In this document: in pieces, positions 24,185 through 36,620 of the stretch
How positions within the stretch are numbered: the first letter of the stretch is position 1
How the letters are laid out: each line of letters opens with the position of its first letter
Assembly (NCBI GenBank): GCA_017654935.2
Contig: CM065704.1
Span: 19,660,320 to 19,724,319, forward strand
DNA: 64,000 bases
Source of the DNA: Phymorhynchus buccinoides
Taxonomy: Eukaryota > Mollusca > Gastropoda > Neogastropoda > Raphitomidae
Reading direction: 5' to 3'
Made by a program: the position numbers and the translations under genes
The notes under the pieces: model-generated
Database searches by the model: none
What the model was told of the DNA's origin: nothing
What the model saw: only the letters and a program-made list of their open reading frames with translations

Positions 24185-24730
24185 CAAGTCTAAACAAGTG
24201 CAACGCCGGGCGGCTGCAAAGTCCCATCCCAGCATCGCCGAGTTACTCCGAAATCGGAATGTGTCGGTTGTACACATACATAAAAACACATCAAAACAGC
24301 ACGTAACTGAATAGTTTTTTTATATATAGCCTTGGGGTTCGGACCCGTGATTTGAGCGCGCGCGATCATGCGCACACGAGCGCACAGAAAAATTCATGAC
24401 AACTGTGTTATAGACCATTCATCAAGAAATGTGAAAAAACCCTGCATTGAAATACATGCAAAACTTCGCGAGATATTAACGATTATGTGTTTCGGGGTTT
24501 GAACCCCGTAACTGGCGCGACCTTGACCTTAATGTAAAACTAAATACATCAGTGGGTAGCTTGCATCTTGGCAAACTAGTATACCAAATTTGATGATGAT
24601 AGACTGAATAGTTTTTGAAAAAAACGGACGAATAGCCGGACGGACGGAGGCACGCCGGACGGACGGACACCGGACGGACGGAGCAGACAAAAACAATAGC
24701 TTTCCGAACCTTTGGTTAGGGGACTAATTA
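24185..24730 (+). repeat. Composite dispersed repeat, copy 1
   Basis: Two blocks recur together three times in the window. Block 1 has caagtgcaacgc..gcggctgcaaag and actccgaaatcggaatgtgt (24195-24275). Block 2 has taaatacatcagtgg..agcttgc, cttggcaaactagtatacc, a run of ggacggac words, and ends in a GC hairpin followed by ggggactaattag (24540-24728). The related pairs are at 50262-51290 (inverted) and 59700-60090 (block 1 inverted). No coding content. Confidence 0.85.
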
Positions 24731-25221
24731 GGGAGGGTCTCTATCTTATACTATTAAAAGTACAATATTGCCGAGACATGTTTTTGTGTTTTTTACTCAA
24801 AGCAGCACTCTACTTCTGTTATGCGCTACACACACACGCACGCACGCACATACACACACTCTCTCTCTCTCTCTCTATCTACGACATGTCCAGAGCAGAC
24901 CAGCAGAACCTTACGTTTGGTTTACCTAATACCCCAATCTCCCCACAGCACGCTTTTGTCATGAATTACCTGTTTGTCACATTGTGTCATGTTCATTTGT
25001 GTCTATTCCCGATGTTACGCTTTATGATAGCTGCCCCCCCTCCCCCTCACATTATTGTGTCAAAGGAAAATCATTGTACGGTTTCGTGTTTTACGAATAC
25101 AACCTTGACTCACCAAGTAGGTAGCTTTTATCAATGTTTAGAGCTCTTGGTGCTGTTGCTTTGGGGATTTGGTTTGCCTTTTGGGACCTTCCCCAGCGTC
25201 AATTGAAACAGTAACGCGCTA

Positions 25222-25225
<4 letters not shown>

Positions 25226-25317
<92 letters not shown>

Positions 25318-25380
25318 AACAATTGAACTTTTTTTTTTATTGCAAAGGTCACATTGCAGGGAGGTCACAACAATCCAACA

Positions 25381-25430
<50 letters not shown>
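25226..25430. repeat. GT/GA microsatellite cluster
   Basis: (GT)n 25226-25282, (GA)n 25283-25315, a 68-bp spacer, then (GA)n 25384-25430. Confidence 0.97.
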
Positions 25431-25432
<2 letters not shown>

Positions 25433-25909
25433 GACAATTGAGAATTGTATATAGGCCTGTGACCCGTTACATAATAACAAAGTAACAAAGCAAAGCAAAA
25501 ATCAAAAGCACACAGCAGAGAGAGAGAGAGAGAGAGAGACTGACTGACTGACTGACGTGTTGACTTAACGTCCTCTCAACCAACTAAGGGTCATGTGGGA
25601 CATTTTTATATATTATCGGGGATTTATAAATAAGATGATTAACTTTGAAGATCTTATCATGGATTATTATAAGTCAGTGAGATTTTTTAAACTTAGTTAC
25701 CAAGGACTCAAGAGGGGGGATTTTATTTACCAAGCTTTGCTTCCTTCTTTTTTTTTTTTTTGGTTTTTTTGTTGTTAGATATAGAACAATGATTAAGTAA
25801 CTCACAGAGTTAAACAATAGGATTTCTTTTTTCCATTGAAATCAATGTATAAGGAGAAACAAGACTTCGTTGGGCAACGAGTATTGATTATTTTGGAGAG
25901 TATAGTGAT

Positions 25910-28900
25910 TTAGAAACGAAAACCAAAAGAGGTTTTTTGGAGATTTTGTGCAAAAAGAACCAGAAGGGTCCAATCTTCATCATTATTATTGATCAATGTA
26001 TGGTAGTTATAGGTTTTATTGGCTTTGGAGGTGATAATTATAACTTCATGAAGTTCTAACTGAACAAAAGGACAGTCTGAGAATAGGTGTTCTAAGGTAA
26101 GAATATGATTACAATCACATACATATTCGTTAAATTTACAGTAGTACGAATTTGTCCGAAGACGGAAAATTAGAGATGATAGGTGATATGGAATTGGTAA
26201 GAATAAGCCTTTTTTAACTGGTTTATGATCCCAGTGATGATCTTTAGCGTACTGTTCTAGATCAGCTTTCCAGTTAATATAGGAGGTATCTTTAAGTAGG
26301 CTATTACATTCGTTTACTGATAGACCTATACTGCAGGAGGCAAGATTTAAATTACCTGCTGCTTTTTTAGCTGCACAGTCTGCTTGATCGTTACCTTTAA
26401 TACCACAGTGGGATGGGATCCAGGTTAGAGTAACCTGAGTTCCCTTACAATTAATTTGATGAACTAAGAAAAGGATTTCTTGTATGATTTCTGCTCTGTT
26501 ATTTTGAGGGGATTGAAGACCCTGTAGGGATGACAGTGAGTCGGTGTATAATACCACGTTGGTAGCGAGTTGAGGGAGATCGTTTACAAAGTCCAGAGCC
26601 TTGAGAATTGCCCAAAGTTCGGCACTGTATATAGATAGATGAGGATTTAGTTTGAAAGATTTAGTAACATTAATACCTGGAATTGTGAAGGAACATCCTA
26701 TTTTGGTAGGTGCAAGTTTTGAGCCGTCTGTATAGATTTGAACTGTGTGACGTGAGTAATAAAAAATTTCTTTAGCTGCTACTGTTAGCTGATTAGTGTC
26801 TTTTTCTTTAGAATATATAGTTAAACTAGTATCTATATTTGGAGGTTCCCATTCCCAATTAGGAATACCGTGTTTAGGGTGAAATACCACATCCTGTAGT
26901 TGAAAATTAGAATTGTCTATTAAATCTTTAGAAAATTCATAAATGTGTTGGTACTTGGGAATTATATGTCGTTCCTGTGCTTCGGTGAATTGGAAAGCGG
27001 AGCTAACTGTTGAAAGGAATTCATCCTTACCATATACATTTGCTGCCTGAAGGCGAACCATAAATTTTGCACAATTTAGTTTAATGAGATGTTCTACGGG
27101 AATCCAATCGATATCCCTATAAATTAACTTGCTTACAGCGTAAGGGGGGATCCCCAGGGCTAATTTGAGTGCCCGGAGTTCCAAGGAGGCTAATTTCTTT
27201 AGTTGATGTTTGGGGAGTGTGTAAAAGGCCTCCATACCATAAGTTAGTCTACTCCTTACTAAGGCTTGAACCAGGTAAGTTAAGAATTTTGGATCTTTAG
27301 CCCAGTTTTCATGAGATATAACCTTTAAAAAGTTAATAGCATTAGTACTTTTAGTGATTAAGTGTTCAATATGAGCATTCCAGTTTAAATTTGAGGACAG
27401 GATTACACCTAGGAATCTTACTTGTTGAACTGGTTTTTTGATTTCATCATATATAATGATGTTATACTGATCGTTTAGGGTCTGTCTCCTAGCGAAAACC
27501 ATGAAATGACACTTTTCTGGGGAAAGGTAAAAACCATGAACCTGCATAAAACCTGCTATTAAGTCGACATTATGTTGATGTTGTTTAAGGGCTTTATTAA
27601 TCTGTTTTTTTGTTTTTCCATTCTTAGGGTTAGTCCAGATCGCTATATCATCTGCGTACATGGAAATGTTACAATGTTTAAACGGAAGTTTAGGTATTTC
27701 GTGTAATATTATGTTAAACAAAGTAGGGGCTATAATACTCCCCTGAGGAACTCCCATGTCTATTTGATGTTTAGTTGATAGATGTTGACCTACTCTGACC
27801 TTGATTGTTCGGTTGGTTAGAAAAGATTGAATAAAATTTAGCATATTACCTTGAATACCTATCTTGTTAAGTTTTAGTAAAAGTCTCCCCCGCCAGACCG
27901 AGTCATAGGCGGCTTTTATATCGAAAAAGGTGGCCAGAGTTCTTTTGCCTTTGGCCATTGCTTTCCTTACGTGGGAGGTTATTTTAACTATGTGTTCCGT
28001 GCAACTACGGTGTTTTCGAAATCCTGCTTGGTATTTAGGTAAGATATCATGTTTTTGTAAAAAGTCTTCCAGACGATTTTTGGCAATTCTCTCATATATT
28101 TTCCCTAGATGTGGGGTTAGGGAGATGGGGCGATAGCTTTTAGGATCTCTGGCGGGCTTACCGGTTTTAAGGATCGCTACTACTTGGGCTTCTTTCCAAG
28201 CCTGAGGTATATCCCCTGTTTCCCAGCAGAAATTATAAAAGTGATGTAAGACTGTAATGAAAGACGGGGGGAGCTTTTGAATCATGATGTAAGAAATAAT
28301 GTCTTCACCTGTAGCTTTTTTGACACTTTTAATATTTCGAATAGCAGAGGTGAGTTCTACCCGTTTTATGGTTGCATTTATTGACCTAAAGTTGTTAGAG
28401 GACTTAGGAAGTTCTGGCGTAAGTTTACGCTTATCTTGTTCTACTTTGGGTAGAAATTTAGTTTGACTAGCCCTAGCAAACATCTCAGCCAGAACATCGG
28501 CTTTTTCTTGGTTGTTTTTTGTAAGCTGATTACCATTTAAAATTTTCGTTTCTGGTCTTTTACCTTTAGATTTGATTTTCTTTAGTGTTTTCCAAGCTGA
28601 ACCTAGGTCTTTGTAATTTATAATGTTAGCTGACTTTTTAAAGAATTCTAGTTTGGCTGCTGCACAGGTTTTGTCACTATGTTTTTTGGCCTTCTTTTTA
28701 CACATTAGGTTATCTTTATCTGGGTGCTTCTTGCACTGTGTGCAGGCAGAATGTTTGGCCTGCACTGCTTCCGCACACGCCTCATTCCACCAGCCTTTGT
28801 TTTTAGTAGTAGCAATTTGATTGGCCTTATAAGTTGGAATAGTCTGATTACTGCTTTCTAGAATTGACTCTCTGATGTTTTGGTAGTAAATCTCTATATT

Positions 28901-29729
28901 ATCATCCTGTAAGTCTTCAATGGTATGCTTAGACAGTAATTCCTGAAAGTTGGCCCAATCGGCTTTATCATAGTTAAATTGCTTAATTCTGTTTTCTTCT
29001 TCAAAGTCTACTGATGCGTTTAATTGGGTTATTATTGGACAATGGTCCGAGCCAAGTGGGTCTGCATGAACATACCAATTATAGTTTTTGAGCAGATCTG
29101 GACTGACTAGGGTTAGGTCTATGGCTGTCATGGAATGGTTAGGATTATCAGGAAATCTAGTACTGGTGCCATCGTTTAACAGGACTACATTAGAAGAGTT
29201 AATTTGTTCTAACAGTAAAGTACCTTCCCCTTTGTAAGAACGGGGGCCTGGATCCCAAGCTGAATTATGGGCGTTAAAATCCCCTGCAATGAACCATGAC
29301 TCATTATTTTTAAGGTTTATGAGCCAGTCAGGTTCGGGTACCTGGAAGTAGCCTTGCACAAAGTACATATTTAGGAAGTTAGTAGTACGATTATTCAAGT
29401 TAATTTGTATGTTATTAGAGTATAGTTTAGAGGGGACATCTTTTGTGGGGCTAGGGGCAGTTTCGTACTTAATAGTTTGGTGTACGTAAGTAACCGTATA
29501 GATCTTTCCTGTAGAATCCGGAGAAGTTTCGGGGGGGGTAGAAATACCCCTCTATCTCGGGGAGTTGATGATATTGACAGTTAGGAGATTGTATAAGTAA
29601 AAGATGGTATCTGCATTTAGAATCTGCTATAAAATGTACCAGATAATCTATTTGTTTATTAAGACTTCTGGAGTTCCATTGTAATATATTAAGATCTGTG
29701 TGTTTTGAATTATTACTGTTTTGACCCAT
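25910..29729 (-). pseudogene. ORF2: endonuclease-reverse transcriptase-RNase H, one frameshift
   Basis: ORF2 polyprotein for target-primed reverse transcription. It starts at 29729 (MGQNSNNSK..LNILQWNSRSLN, the first endonuclease motif) but shifts frame in an 8-C tract (29531-29538 as G on the plus strand). One C fewer restores a frame of about 1272 aa. The downstream frame (numbered from 29398) has endonuclease motifs AGDFN (38-42) and GSDHCPI (116-122), RT motifs FFDIKAAYDS (491-500), GVPQGSIIAPTLFN (549-562), YADD (581-584) and FLGV (662-665), then RNase H with YTDGS (889-893), AEL (926-928), YTDS (951-954) and IPSHCGIKGNDQAD (994-1007). The C-terminus has a CxC..H..C element (about 1094-1109). 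All catalytic residues I looked for are present. The extra base could be a homopolymer sequencing error or a true inactivating change. Confidence 0.93.
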
Positions 29730-31635
29730 GTTGAGAGGTAGATTGAGGGGGATTTTGAAGTGAAGTCAGCAATTGGATTACTGAATCAATTTGATCATTA
29801 GTTACATTCTTAGGTGAGGATGGGTTGAGCAGTTGGAGAAGAGTTTTGACTACTGTGCGTATCTGCTCTTTGTTGTTGGTGGGGGAGTAAGCGGTTTGAG
29901 GATTGTTTTCTACAAAGTTAGAACAAGAGGGTTGTTGAGTACTAGTGTGAGATTTTGCTGAGGAGCTAACAGCTGAAGGGGCTTCACTAATACCTTTGAG
30001 GATGGAAGGGATGGCTTTTTTGATGGCTATTTGCACCTGAGTTCGGACTTCCTGAACTATCAGGTCAGTGAGATTGTCAAGAGGGGGACTGGAAAGAATA
30101 GTTTTTTTGGGATTTTCCTGTTGTTTTTGGTTGGTGAGATTCTGCGGGCTGCTTGCTGAAGACAGAGCTTGTGCATATGAAGGAGCTGTGAGTGGTTCAC
30201 TAGATTGTTGACGTGTGGGAGAGGTGTGAGGTACGTCCCTAGAGTGTTGTTGAGTGGAAGGGTTTTGTGTAGGGCTACTTGTGACTACTGTTCTATCTGC
30301 GAGATTTGACTTAGCTTGTTTGTCAGGGTGTTGTGGAGTGGAAGGGTTTGATGTAGGCCGACTTGTGACTACTGCCCTAGCTGCAAGATTTGATTTAGCT
30401 TGTTTGACTGCCTCACTGTATTGGATGAAGGAAGAGCCTCTAATGCGATTGGCCTCTAATCGAATTTGGTAGTGAGGACAGCCGTGGAAGGCTGCTGAGT
30501 GGCTACCGCTACAGTTTACACACTTTCTGCTGTCTGAAGGACAGTCTTTAGAGTTGTGACCTGGTTTAGCACACCTGCCACACGTGGGCCCTTTGCTGTG
30601 GCATTGTTTGAGGGTGTGGCCAAACCTACCACAGTTTGTGCAGCGCTTCACCGGGGCCACAAAGGGGCTGACTTTATACACCTGTGTGTCTATCTGAACT
30701 GTTGTTGGTAGACTAGAACTTAGAAAGGTAATTCTGACTGCCTTGGATGGTGAGCCATCTTTAAGTTTTAGTCTCGAGATCTTCGAGCCCTGTTTGATGA
30801 AGGAGAGGAGGGACTGGGGGTCCACCGAGGTGGGAATTCCCTTCACCACTCCTTCAGTTGTGGCCAGAGGCCTTGAACACTTGATGAGGATACCTGCCAG
30901 GTTTTTGAGCTGGAGTAGCTTGGTCTGTTGGAGCTCACTGGAGCAGCCAATCAGCCAACGATTTTGGCCAAGTGGGCGTTGAGAGAGAATTGGTCCTATT
31001 GTCTTCTCCCAGATGCTGACATTTGTGGCAGGCCCTAGAGAGCTGTATTTGACGGGGGCTTTTGCCCCCCCTACGTCCTCCATGATGACTGGGTGTTTCA
31101 GAAACACTGGAGGAGGGAGATTGCCTTTTGGCTGAGGAAACTTTGTTTGGCAGGGGGTTTGTCCCCCCTTGTTTTTTGGTCTTTGGTCAAAGGCCTGAGA
31201 TCTACCGAGAGAGGCAGGGGCTTGTGAACCTTGGCCTACATCTTCAATTTGATTAGGATTTGTGGCTTTTCGCCCTTTCCCTGCCTCGGGATGTGATTGA
31301 TTTTTGGGAGTGTTTTTTGGTTTTGATTTACCAACTTTTTGCCATTTCCCTAAGTCTGATTTTGACTGTATTTTGGGAGTTGAGATTTTCGGAAAGGTGA
31401 CAGTAGGACTGTCCTCCGAGACACTGGGGTTCTTTTTTGGAGAAGGAGTAACCCTCAGTGGAGAGATGAAGAGAATTGTCTCTTCATCCGAGCTTTCGGA
31501 GAGAACTTCTATTTCGAAGGAACTATCCATATCTTTTGGAGATGTGTTCCGAGAGTTGGAAGAAACAGAGTCCTCTAAGGATTCAGAATCCTTTTCCTGA
31601 GAGAGCATCAAGGCAGGGGAGTCCCAAGTGGACAT
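29713..31635 (-). CDS. ORF1: zinc-knuckle RNA-binding protein of the retrotransposon
   Basis: 640-aa intact frame. Three cysteine knuckles lie in order: CTNCGRFGHTLKQC (332-345), CGRCAKPGHNSKDC (352-365) and a CVNC..H..C variant (372-386). They follow an RRM-like stretch with KGIPTSVDPQSLLSFI (265-280) and AVRITFL (299-305), the arrangement found in ORF1 of Jockey/I-type elements, where the protein coats element RNA. The N-terminal 200 residues are Ser/Glu/Lys-rich and probably disordered. A duplicated module (QAKSNLA.RAVVTS.PT.NPST near residues 414-470) lies after the knuckles. The stop overlaps the ORF2 start by 17 bp, which suggests coupled translation of ORF2. Confidence 0.9.
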   Translation of the reverse strand: MSTWDSPALMLSQEKDSESLEDSVSSNSRNTSPKDMDSSFEIEVLSESSDEETILFISPLRVTPSPKKNPSVSEDSPTVTFPKISTPKIQSKSDLGKWQKVGKSKPKNTPKNQSHPEAGKGRKATNPNQIEDVGQGSQAPASLGRSQAFDQRPKNKGGQTPCQTKFPQPKGNLPPPVFLKHPVIMEDVGGAKAPVKYSSLGPATNVSIWEKTIGPILSQRPLGQNRWLIGCSSELQQTKLLQLKNLAGILIKCSRPLATTEGVVKGIPTSVDPQSLLSFIKQGSKISRLKLKDGSPSKAVRITFLSSSLPTTVQIDTQVYKVSPFVAPVKRCTNCGRFGHTLKQCHSKGPTCGRCAKPGHNSKDCPSDSRKCVNCSGSHSAAFHGCPHYQIRLEANRIRGSSFIQYSEAVKQAKSNLAARAVVTSRPTSNPSTPQHPDKQAKSNLADRTVVTSSPTQNPSTQQHSRDVPHTSPTRQQSSEPLTAPSYAQALSSASSPQNLTNQKQQENPKKTILSSPPLDNLTDLIVQEVRTQVQIAIKKAIPSILKGISEAPSAVSSSAKSHTSTQQPSCSNFVENNPQTAYSPTNNKEQIRTVVKTLLQLLNPSSPKNVTNDQIDSVIQLLTSLQNPPQSTSQHGSKQ

Positions 31636-33745
31636 CCTGCCTGATGCCTTAATGTATTTTAGATCAAGATTAGAAAAACGGAGTTTAACAAGATAAAAAA
31701 TTCACACCAGGGTGTGTGATATTTGATGTGACCGAAAGTGAGAGATTGTCTCACTTACATTTTGAAAAGAGCAGAGTAAAATTAGAATTGCTTATAATTA
31801 TGTTTGGTGCGGAATAAACGTAATGGCGGCTTTTAACGTTCCGACCCCCAGTGAAAGAATATGACGTTGACCTAGATTCTAGGCTAATGGCGGCGACCTA
31901 CATTGAAAAGGAAATGGCGGACCAAAATGGAATCCTAATGGCGGCGACCTCGATCCGAGATTAATGGCGGCGACCTACTTTTAAAAAAAGAAAAGATGGA
32001 GGAAAAAGAAATGGAGTCGTAATGGCGGTGACCTACATGTATGGCTGATGGCGACGATCTACTTTTAAACATACGTATTGAGACCCCAGTGAAGCTTATT
32101 TTATTATATATATATTATTTTTTTTGGGGCTTACAGAAAGGGCGGCAGCCCGGTTAGAATAATGTTAGTTAGTTAAAAGTGCTACATAATGAACCTAGGG
32201 AGGAGATTTTTTAGCAAGATTAATCAGTTTTTTACCAATGTAAGAAAACGCTAACTAAGGCTATAATGACCAAGGTAAACAATCGTACAGCCCGCACACA
32301 AAATCCTCCAACAACTTAGGAGGCTGGCAAGTACCACGATGTTTACGAAGGAAAAGAGAGATGAACGAGATTTGATAGTTTTAGATAGGCAGATCCTTAA
32401 ATTATCAAAAGAGAAAGATCCTGTCCTAGATTTCAGACAGAATAAGTTGTTCTAAGCTTGAATGATACGATCACAGTATCGTACCCTAAAATAACAATTA
32501 AGTCCAAGTGACCTATCCAAAATTAATCAAACTAAGCAAAGAGATCTAGTCTTGAGGATAAGATCGGAGTATTTATATTACTATCTGTCAATAATTTTAG
32601 ATAGGCGGGGCCCTGCGTTATCAGAAGTAAATCTGTTTAAGACAAAATGACTAGATCTACCTTTTTATACAAGTAGTCAGACTGACGTGATAGATCTAAT
32701 AGTAACGATGAACACGGAGTGGTTAGATTACTTTATATTTTACAATTTTTAGAAAAAATAACCCAACGAAGTTAGTCACCCTATACAGTAATTTGTTTCT
32801 TTTTCTTGGGAGGAAGTACTTTTCTTTATATCAAGGGGAGGGAGGGGGGGGGGGGGGGGGGGGGGGACAGCTAATAGAAACTTATTGGAAGAGAAGTTAC
32901 ATTTTTAAAAAGTCTCGAAATGTCAGAAATCCCCTAAGGGAGTGACAAAACTTCTATATACTAAACGTATAAGGAAATGAGAGTTTGGAAAAGGCCTAAT
33001 TCCTATTCCTAGACCGCAAGAGACCCGCTCCGGTGGCAGATAAAAGTGCCCACGCCCGGAGGGGGATTGATAGACCGAAATCCAAGTTCTTTCAGAATGA
33101 TGGCCTACGCTATTATTTTAACCGCCGAAGCGGCCCAGGTTTTTCCCAGCTTGCAATGTGGTCCAAGGTGCAAGAACTCACTGCTGGTACTATTCCTGGG
33201 ACTGCACTTTTGTGCAGGCCTACACTACACTAAACTAACAGGGGCAATAAAACATGCACCCTGTAAAAAAAAGAAAAACCTAACACCCTATTCCGTTAAA
33301 TTTTACATACTTACTCCCAAAGTCAGTTACAAGAGCGCCAACAAGACCAACCGGGCGAAGGCCAGACGGCGGGCAGCAATCGACGTTCGCGGTTCAAGGA
33401 AGAGAGAGGCGGGAATAAAGGGGGTAAAGGGAAGGGACGTTGATGAAGTTAGAGTAGAGGCGGGAAGAAAGGGGGGTGAAGGGAGGGGGCGTAGAATGTG
33501 AAGTTGAAGTTGTAGTTGAAGTTGGAGTTAAGGAGGAACATAGAGTGGGACAAGTCCACACTCTACTTTGGCACGCAGCTCATCCGCTGGGCCCGCTCCC
33601 ATGCAGCAGTAGTTGAAGAATGAAGAATGAAGATGAAGGCGGAAGAGAAGTTGCGAGCGAGGAGACGCAGACGGTCGTTTGGCGGGAACCAGCAGCAAGC
33701 AATGACGTCAAGGTGGAAATGACTGCAGAGCTAAAAGAAGGGTGA
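31636..33745 (-). promoter_or_regulatory. Probable 5' leader of the retrotransposon with aatggcggc array
   Basis: Upstream of ORF1 there is no coding frame. On the plus strand aatggcgg(c/t) words occur at about 31821, 31886, 31912, 31937, 31962 and 32021, with a degenerate one at about 32046. They resemble YY1 sites (AAnATGGCG), a factor known to bind the 5' region of mammalian L1. A poly-G run lies at about 32848-32866 and the far end is CT-rich on the minus strand. That this is element leader rather than flank is inference from position and the absence of other features. Confidence 0.45.
33046..33501 (+). other. Open frame of doubtful status (151 aa)
   Basis: The frame starts MPTPGGGLIDRN and turns basic and low-complexity after residue 100. 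The sequence gggcaataaaacatgcaccc followed by an A-run near 33240-33275 mimics a polyadenylation signal. No family recognised; it overlaps the presumed retrotransposon leader on the other strand. Probably not a gene. Confidence 0.15.
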
Positions 33746-33802
33746 CTGCCAGAACTGCCTATCTGTGTTCTTTATTCCTTTTGAGATAGACCGTTCTGGC
33801 AG
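33746..33802. repeat. Hairpin ctgccagaac / gttctggcag
   Basis: A perfect 10-bp arm pair with a second inner pair (tatct/agata) spans 57 bp. It lies where the presumed retrotransposon 5' leader ends, so it may mark an insertion boundary or belong to another element. Confidence 0.6.
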
Positions 33803-33867
33803 GCACCCCTCGGATGTAGAAAAGCCAAAAAATACAAGATGCGACTATTTTAAACATACAATTCTTG

Positions 33868-34970
<1,103 letters not shown>

Positions 34971-34974
34971 CAGA

Positions 34975-35925
34975 GGATCTTCATGGTCTTTGGCTGCTGT
35001 TGACCGTTGAACAGGCGGATGGCCATGGGCAGGAAGGAGTTCCTGTAGCGGTTGTTTCTGGAACTCAGGGACAAGAGGCGACTGCTGCATGACCGACTGG
35101 ACTCACACTGGGCCAGGACTCGAAGAGGGTGTCTGTCATCGCTCAGGATCTTGTTGAGCTTCTTCAGACAACACCTGTCGTAGTGGCTGGATACTGGCGT
35201 GATGTTCTTCTTTGATATGTTCGATGCAGCTCGTGAAATGCGGTCTAACTTGGTAGTGTCAGCCTTCTTGGTGTAATTGAAGTAGCAGACCTGATTGTAT
35301 AGTGTGACACTTTCGACTGCAGCCTGGTAGAACCTGTACAAGATGGCATTGCTGACCTGGAAGCTTCGAAGTTTTCTCATAAAGAATAGTCTCTGATTTG
35401 ATTTTTTGTAGCAGGCATTGATGTTTGCAGTCCATTCTGGTTTGTTGTCAATGATGGTACCAAGGTACTGACAACTCTCACTTCTTCATTCTTGATGGTG
35501 AGTGGTTCTAAGGTGTTCTGACCTCTACGGAAATCAATCCTAATTTCTTCTGTCTTTGTCACATTCAGTTCCAGGTAGTTTGCATCACACCAGTCCACCA
35601 AAGCTTTCACTGAAGATCTCTAGGATGTCTCGTCACTGTTCAGAAGTCCGGTGAGGGATGTATCATCAGCAAACTTGATGTATTCCAAAAAGGTTATTAG
35701 CTAAAAATGTTCCTAAAATACAGCTTTATGTATGGTAAGAAAGGCAAAAACGGAAAAATACAATTAACCGAGAAATGTAAGGGGGGGGGGGGGGGGGGGG
35801 GCTCATCTTGACCTTTACCCCATTGAATGTTGGATGCGTCTGAAGAACAGCAGTCAGCAGTGTAGATGGTAAAGAGAGCTGGAGAGAGCGCACCCTTGAG
35901 GAGCCCCAGTGTTTGTTGTCAACTA
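34975..35925 (-). pseudogene. Rex1/CR1-like LINE RT fragment
   Basis: Minus-strand remnants of one RT read in order from right to left. GAPQGCALSPALF (about 35888-35915) is the PQG motif. After an insertion with a poly-G run, KFADDTSLTGLL (about 35650-35676) is the catalytic box. LVDWCDANYLELNVTKTEE follows (35610-35540), then QYLGTIID (about 35450) in another frame. FLRKLRSFQV-like sequence and YKNSFLP-like sequence (RYRNSFLPMAIRLFN) end it near 34990. At least two frameshifts and one insertion break it. The C-terminal end abuts the (CA)n array. The phrase order is typical of Rex1/CR1-group elements; the exact clade is uncertain. Confidence 0.85.
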
Positions 35926-35934
35926 GGGTTAAAT

Positions 35935-36060
35935 TTGCGGGTCAGGGGAAATACGGACACGTGCGCAAATCCTTTCCCTTCTTTCTTTTACTTATTTACG
36001 GATTGCGCACGGGTTTCCGCACAGAATCTCCGAATGTATGTGTACGTACCCATAATGTTA
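35935..36060. mobile_element. Half copy of a foldback repeat (gcgcaaatcctttcccttc family)
   Basis: Carries ggacacgtgcgcaaatcctt, ttcttttacttatttacgga and ttgcgcacgggtttccgcac. A full foldback copy lies at 53240-53435 and a diverged one at 36465-36610. It directly abuts the LINE relic at 34975-35925. Confidence 0.75.
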
Positions 36061-36197
36061 CAGAATTCCCAAACGTTTAAAAAACAACACCACACACAAT
36101 TTCCATGGCCTGGTATTGTTTTCCAGTGCTCACATATTTCAATTTCCTCACGGCGACGGAAGTTTATCACCCTCCTCTCCCCAATAATTATAAACCA

Positions 36198-36347
36198 CTA
36201 GCGCAATGCTGAGTACCGGTAACGCCTAGTACCGTTAACGCCAAGTACCGGTAACGCTGAGTACTGGTTTCGCCGGGTCCACGAAATATTATATTGTTAC
36301 TTTTGTCTCTCTCCCTCCTTCCATCTTCTTCTCTCATCCCGTTCCAC
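36198..36347 (-). mobile_element. Helitron 3' terminus fragment
   Basis: Read on the minus strand it ends gcattgcgCTAG followed by T (36201-36198, T at 36197), the Helitron 3' end form. Subterminal 16-bp iterations of gtaccggtaacgcc(t/a)a precede it. The body matches 38085-38218 (agaacgggatga..gaag, gacaaaagtaa). The 5' part is missing. Confidence 0.78.
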
Positions 36348-36620
36348 CCCCCACGGCTTATGTGTGTACACGGCCTAATGCTTTTTTCCTTACATGCACC
36401 AATACAAAACTTGAAACTCTAAATGCCACTCAACAAACCTTTAAAGTGTTACGCCGTGTACACACATAAGCGGATATTCCATGCGGAAACTCGTGCGCAA
36501 TCGATAAATAAGTGAAACAAAGAAGGGAAAAGATTTGCACACGTGTCCGAATTTCCCCTATATGCGTAAACTTGTATCCTTCTTTCTTCCACTTACTTAG
36601 GGTTTTCCTTACGGAACTTA
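36348..36620. repeat. Inverted repeat gcttatgtgtgtacacggc and foldback relic
   Basis: gcttatgtgtgtacacggc (about 36356) pairs with gccgtgtacacacataagc (about 36452). The right half continues into a diverged copy of the gcgcaatcg..aaataagtga foldback family, ending near 36610. Confidence 0.7.

Larger units (their letters stand above)
25566..31635 (-). mobile_element. RNase H-bearing non-LTR retrotransposon (I-group type), nearly complete
   Basis: Minus-strand element with ORF1 (31635-29713) and ORF2 (29729-25910) overlapping by 17 bp, then a 3' UTR to about 25566. That end carries a GTCC...GGAC stem-loop (25569-25603) shared with other retroposon ends in the window. Domain order (zinc-knuckle ORF1; endonuclease, RT, RNase H in ORF2) is that of the I/Nimb/Ingi/LOA/R1 assemblage. 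The RNase H argues against CR1, L2 and RTE. A probable 5' leader of up to about 2 kb lies at 31636-33745. Exact ends and target duplications were not established. The single ORF2 lesion suggests a young copy. Confidence 0.9.

Noticed and set aside
24712..25206. 164-aa plus-strand frame
   Set aside because: It begins in the hairpin end of a dispersed repeat, includes HTHART/LSLS microsatellite translation, and has no motif.
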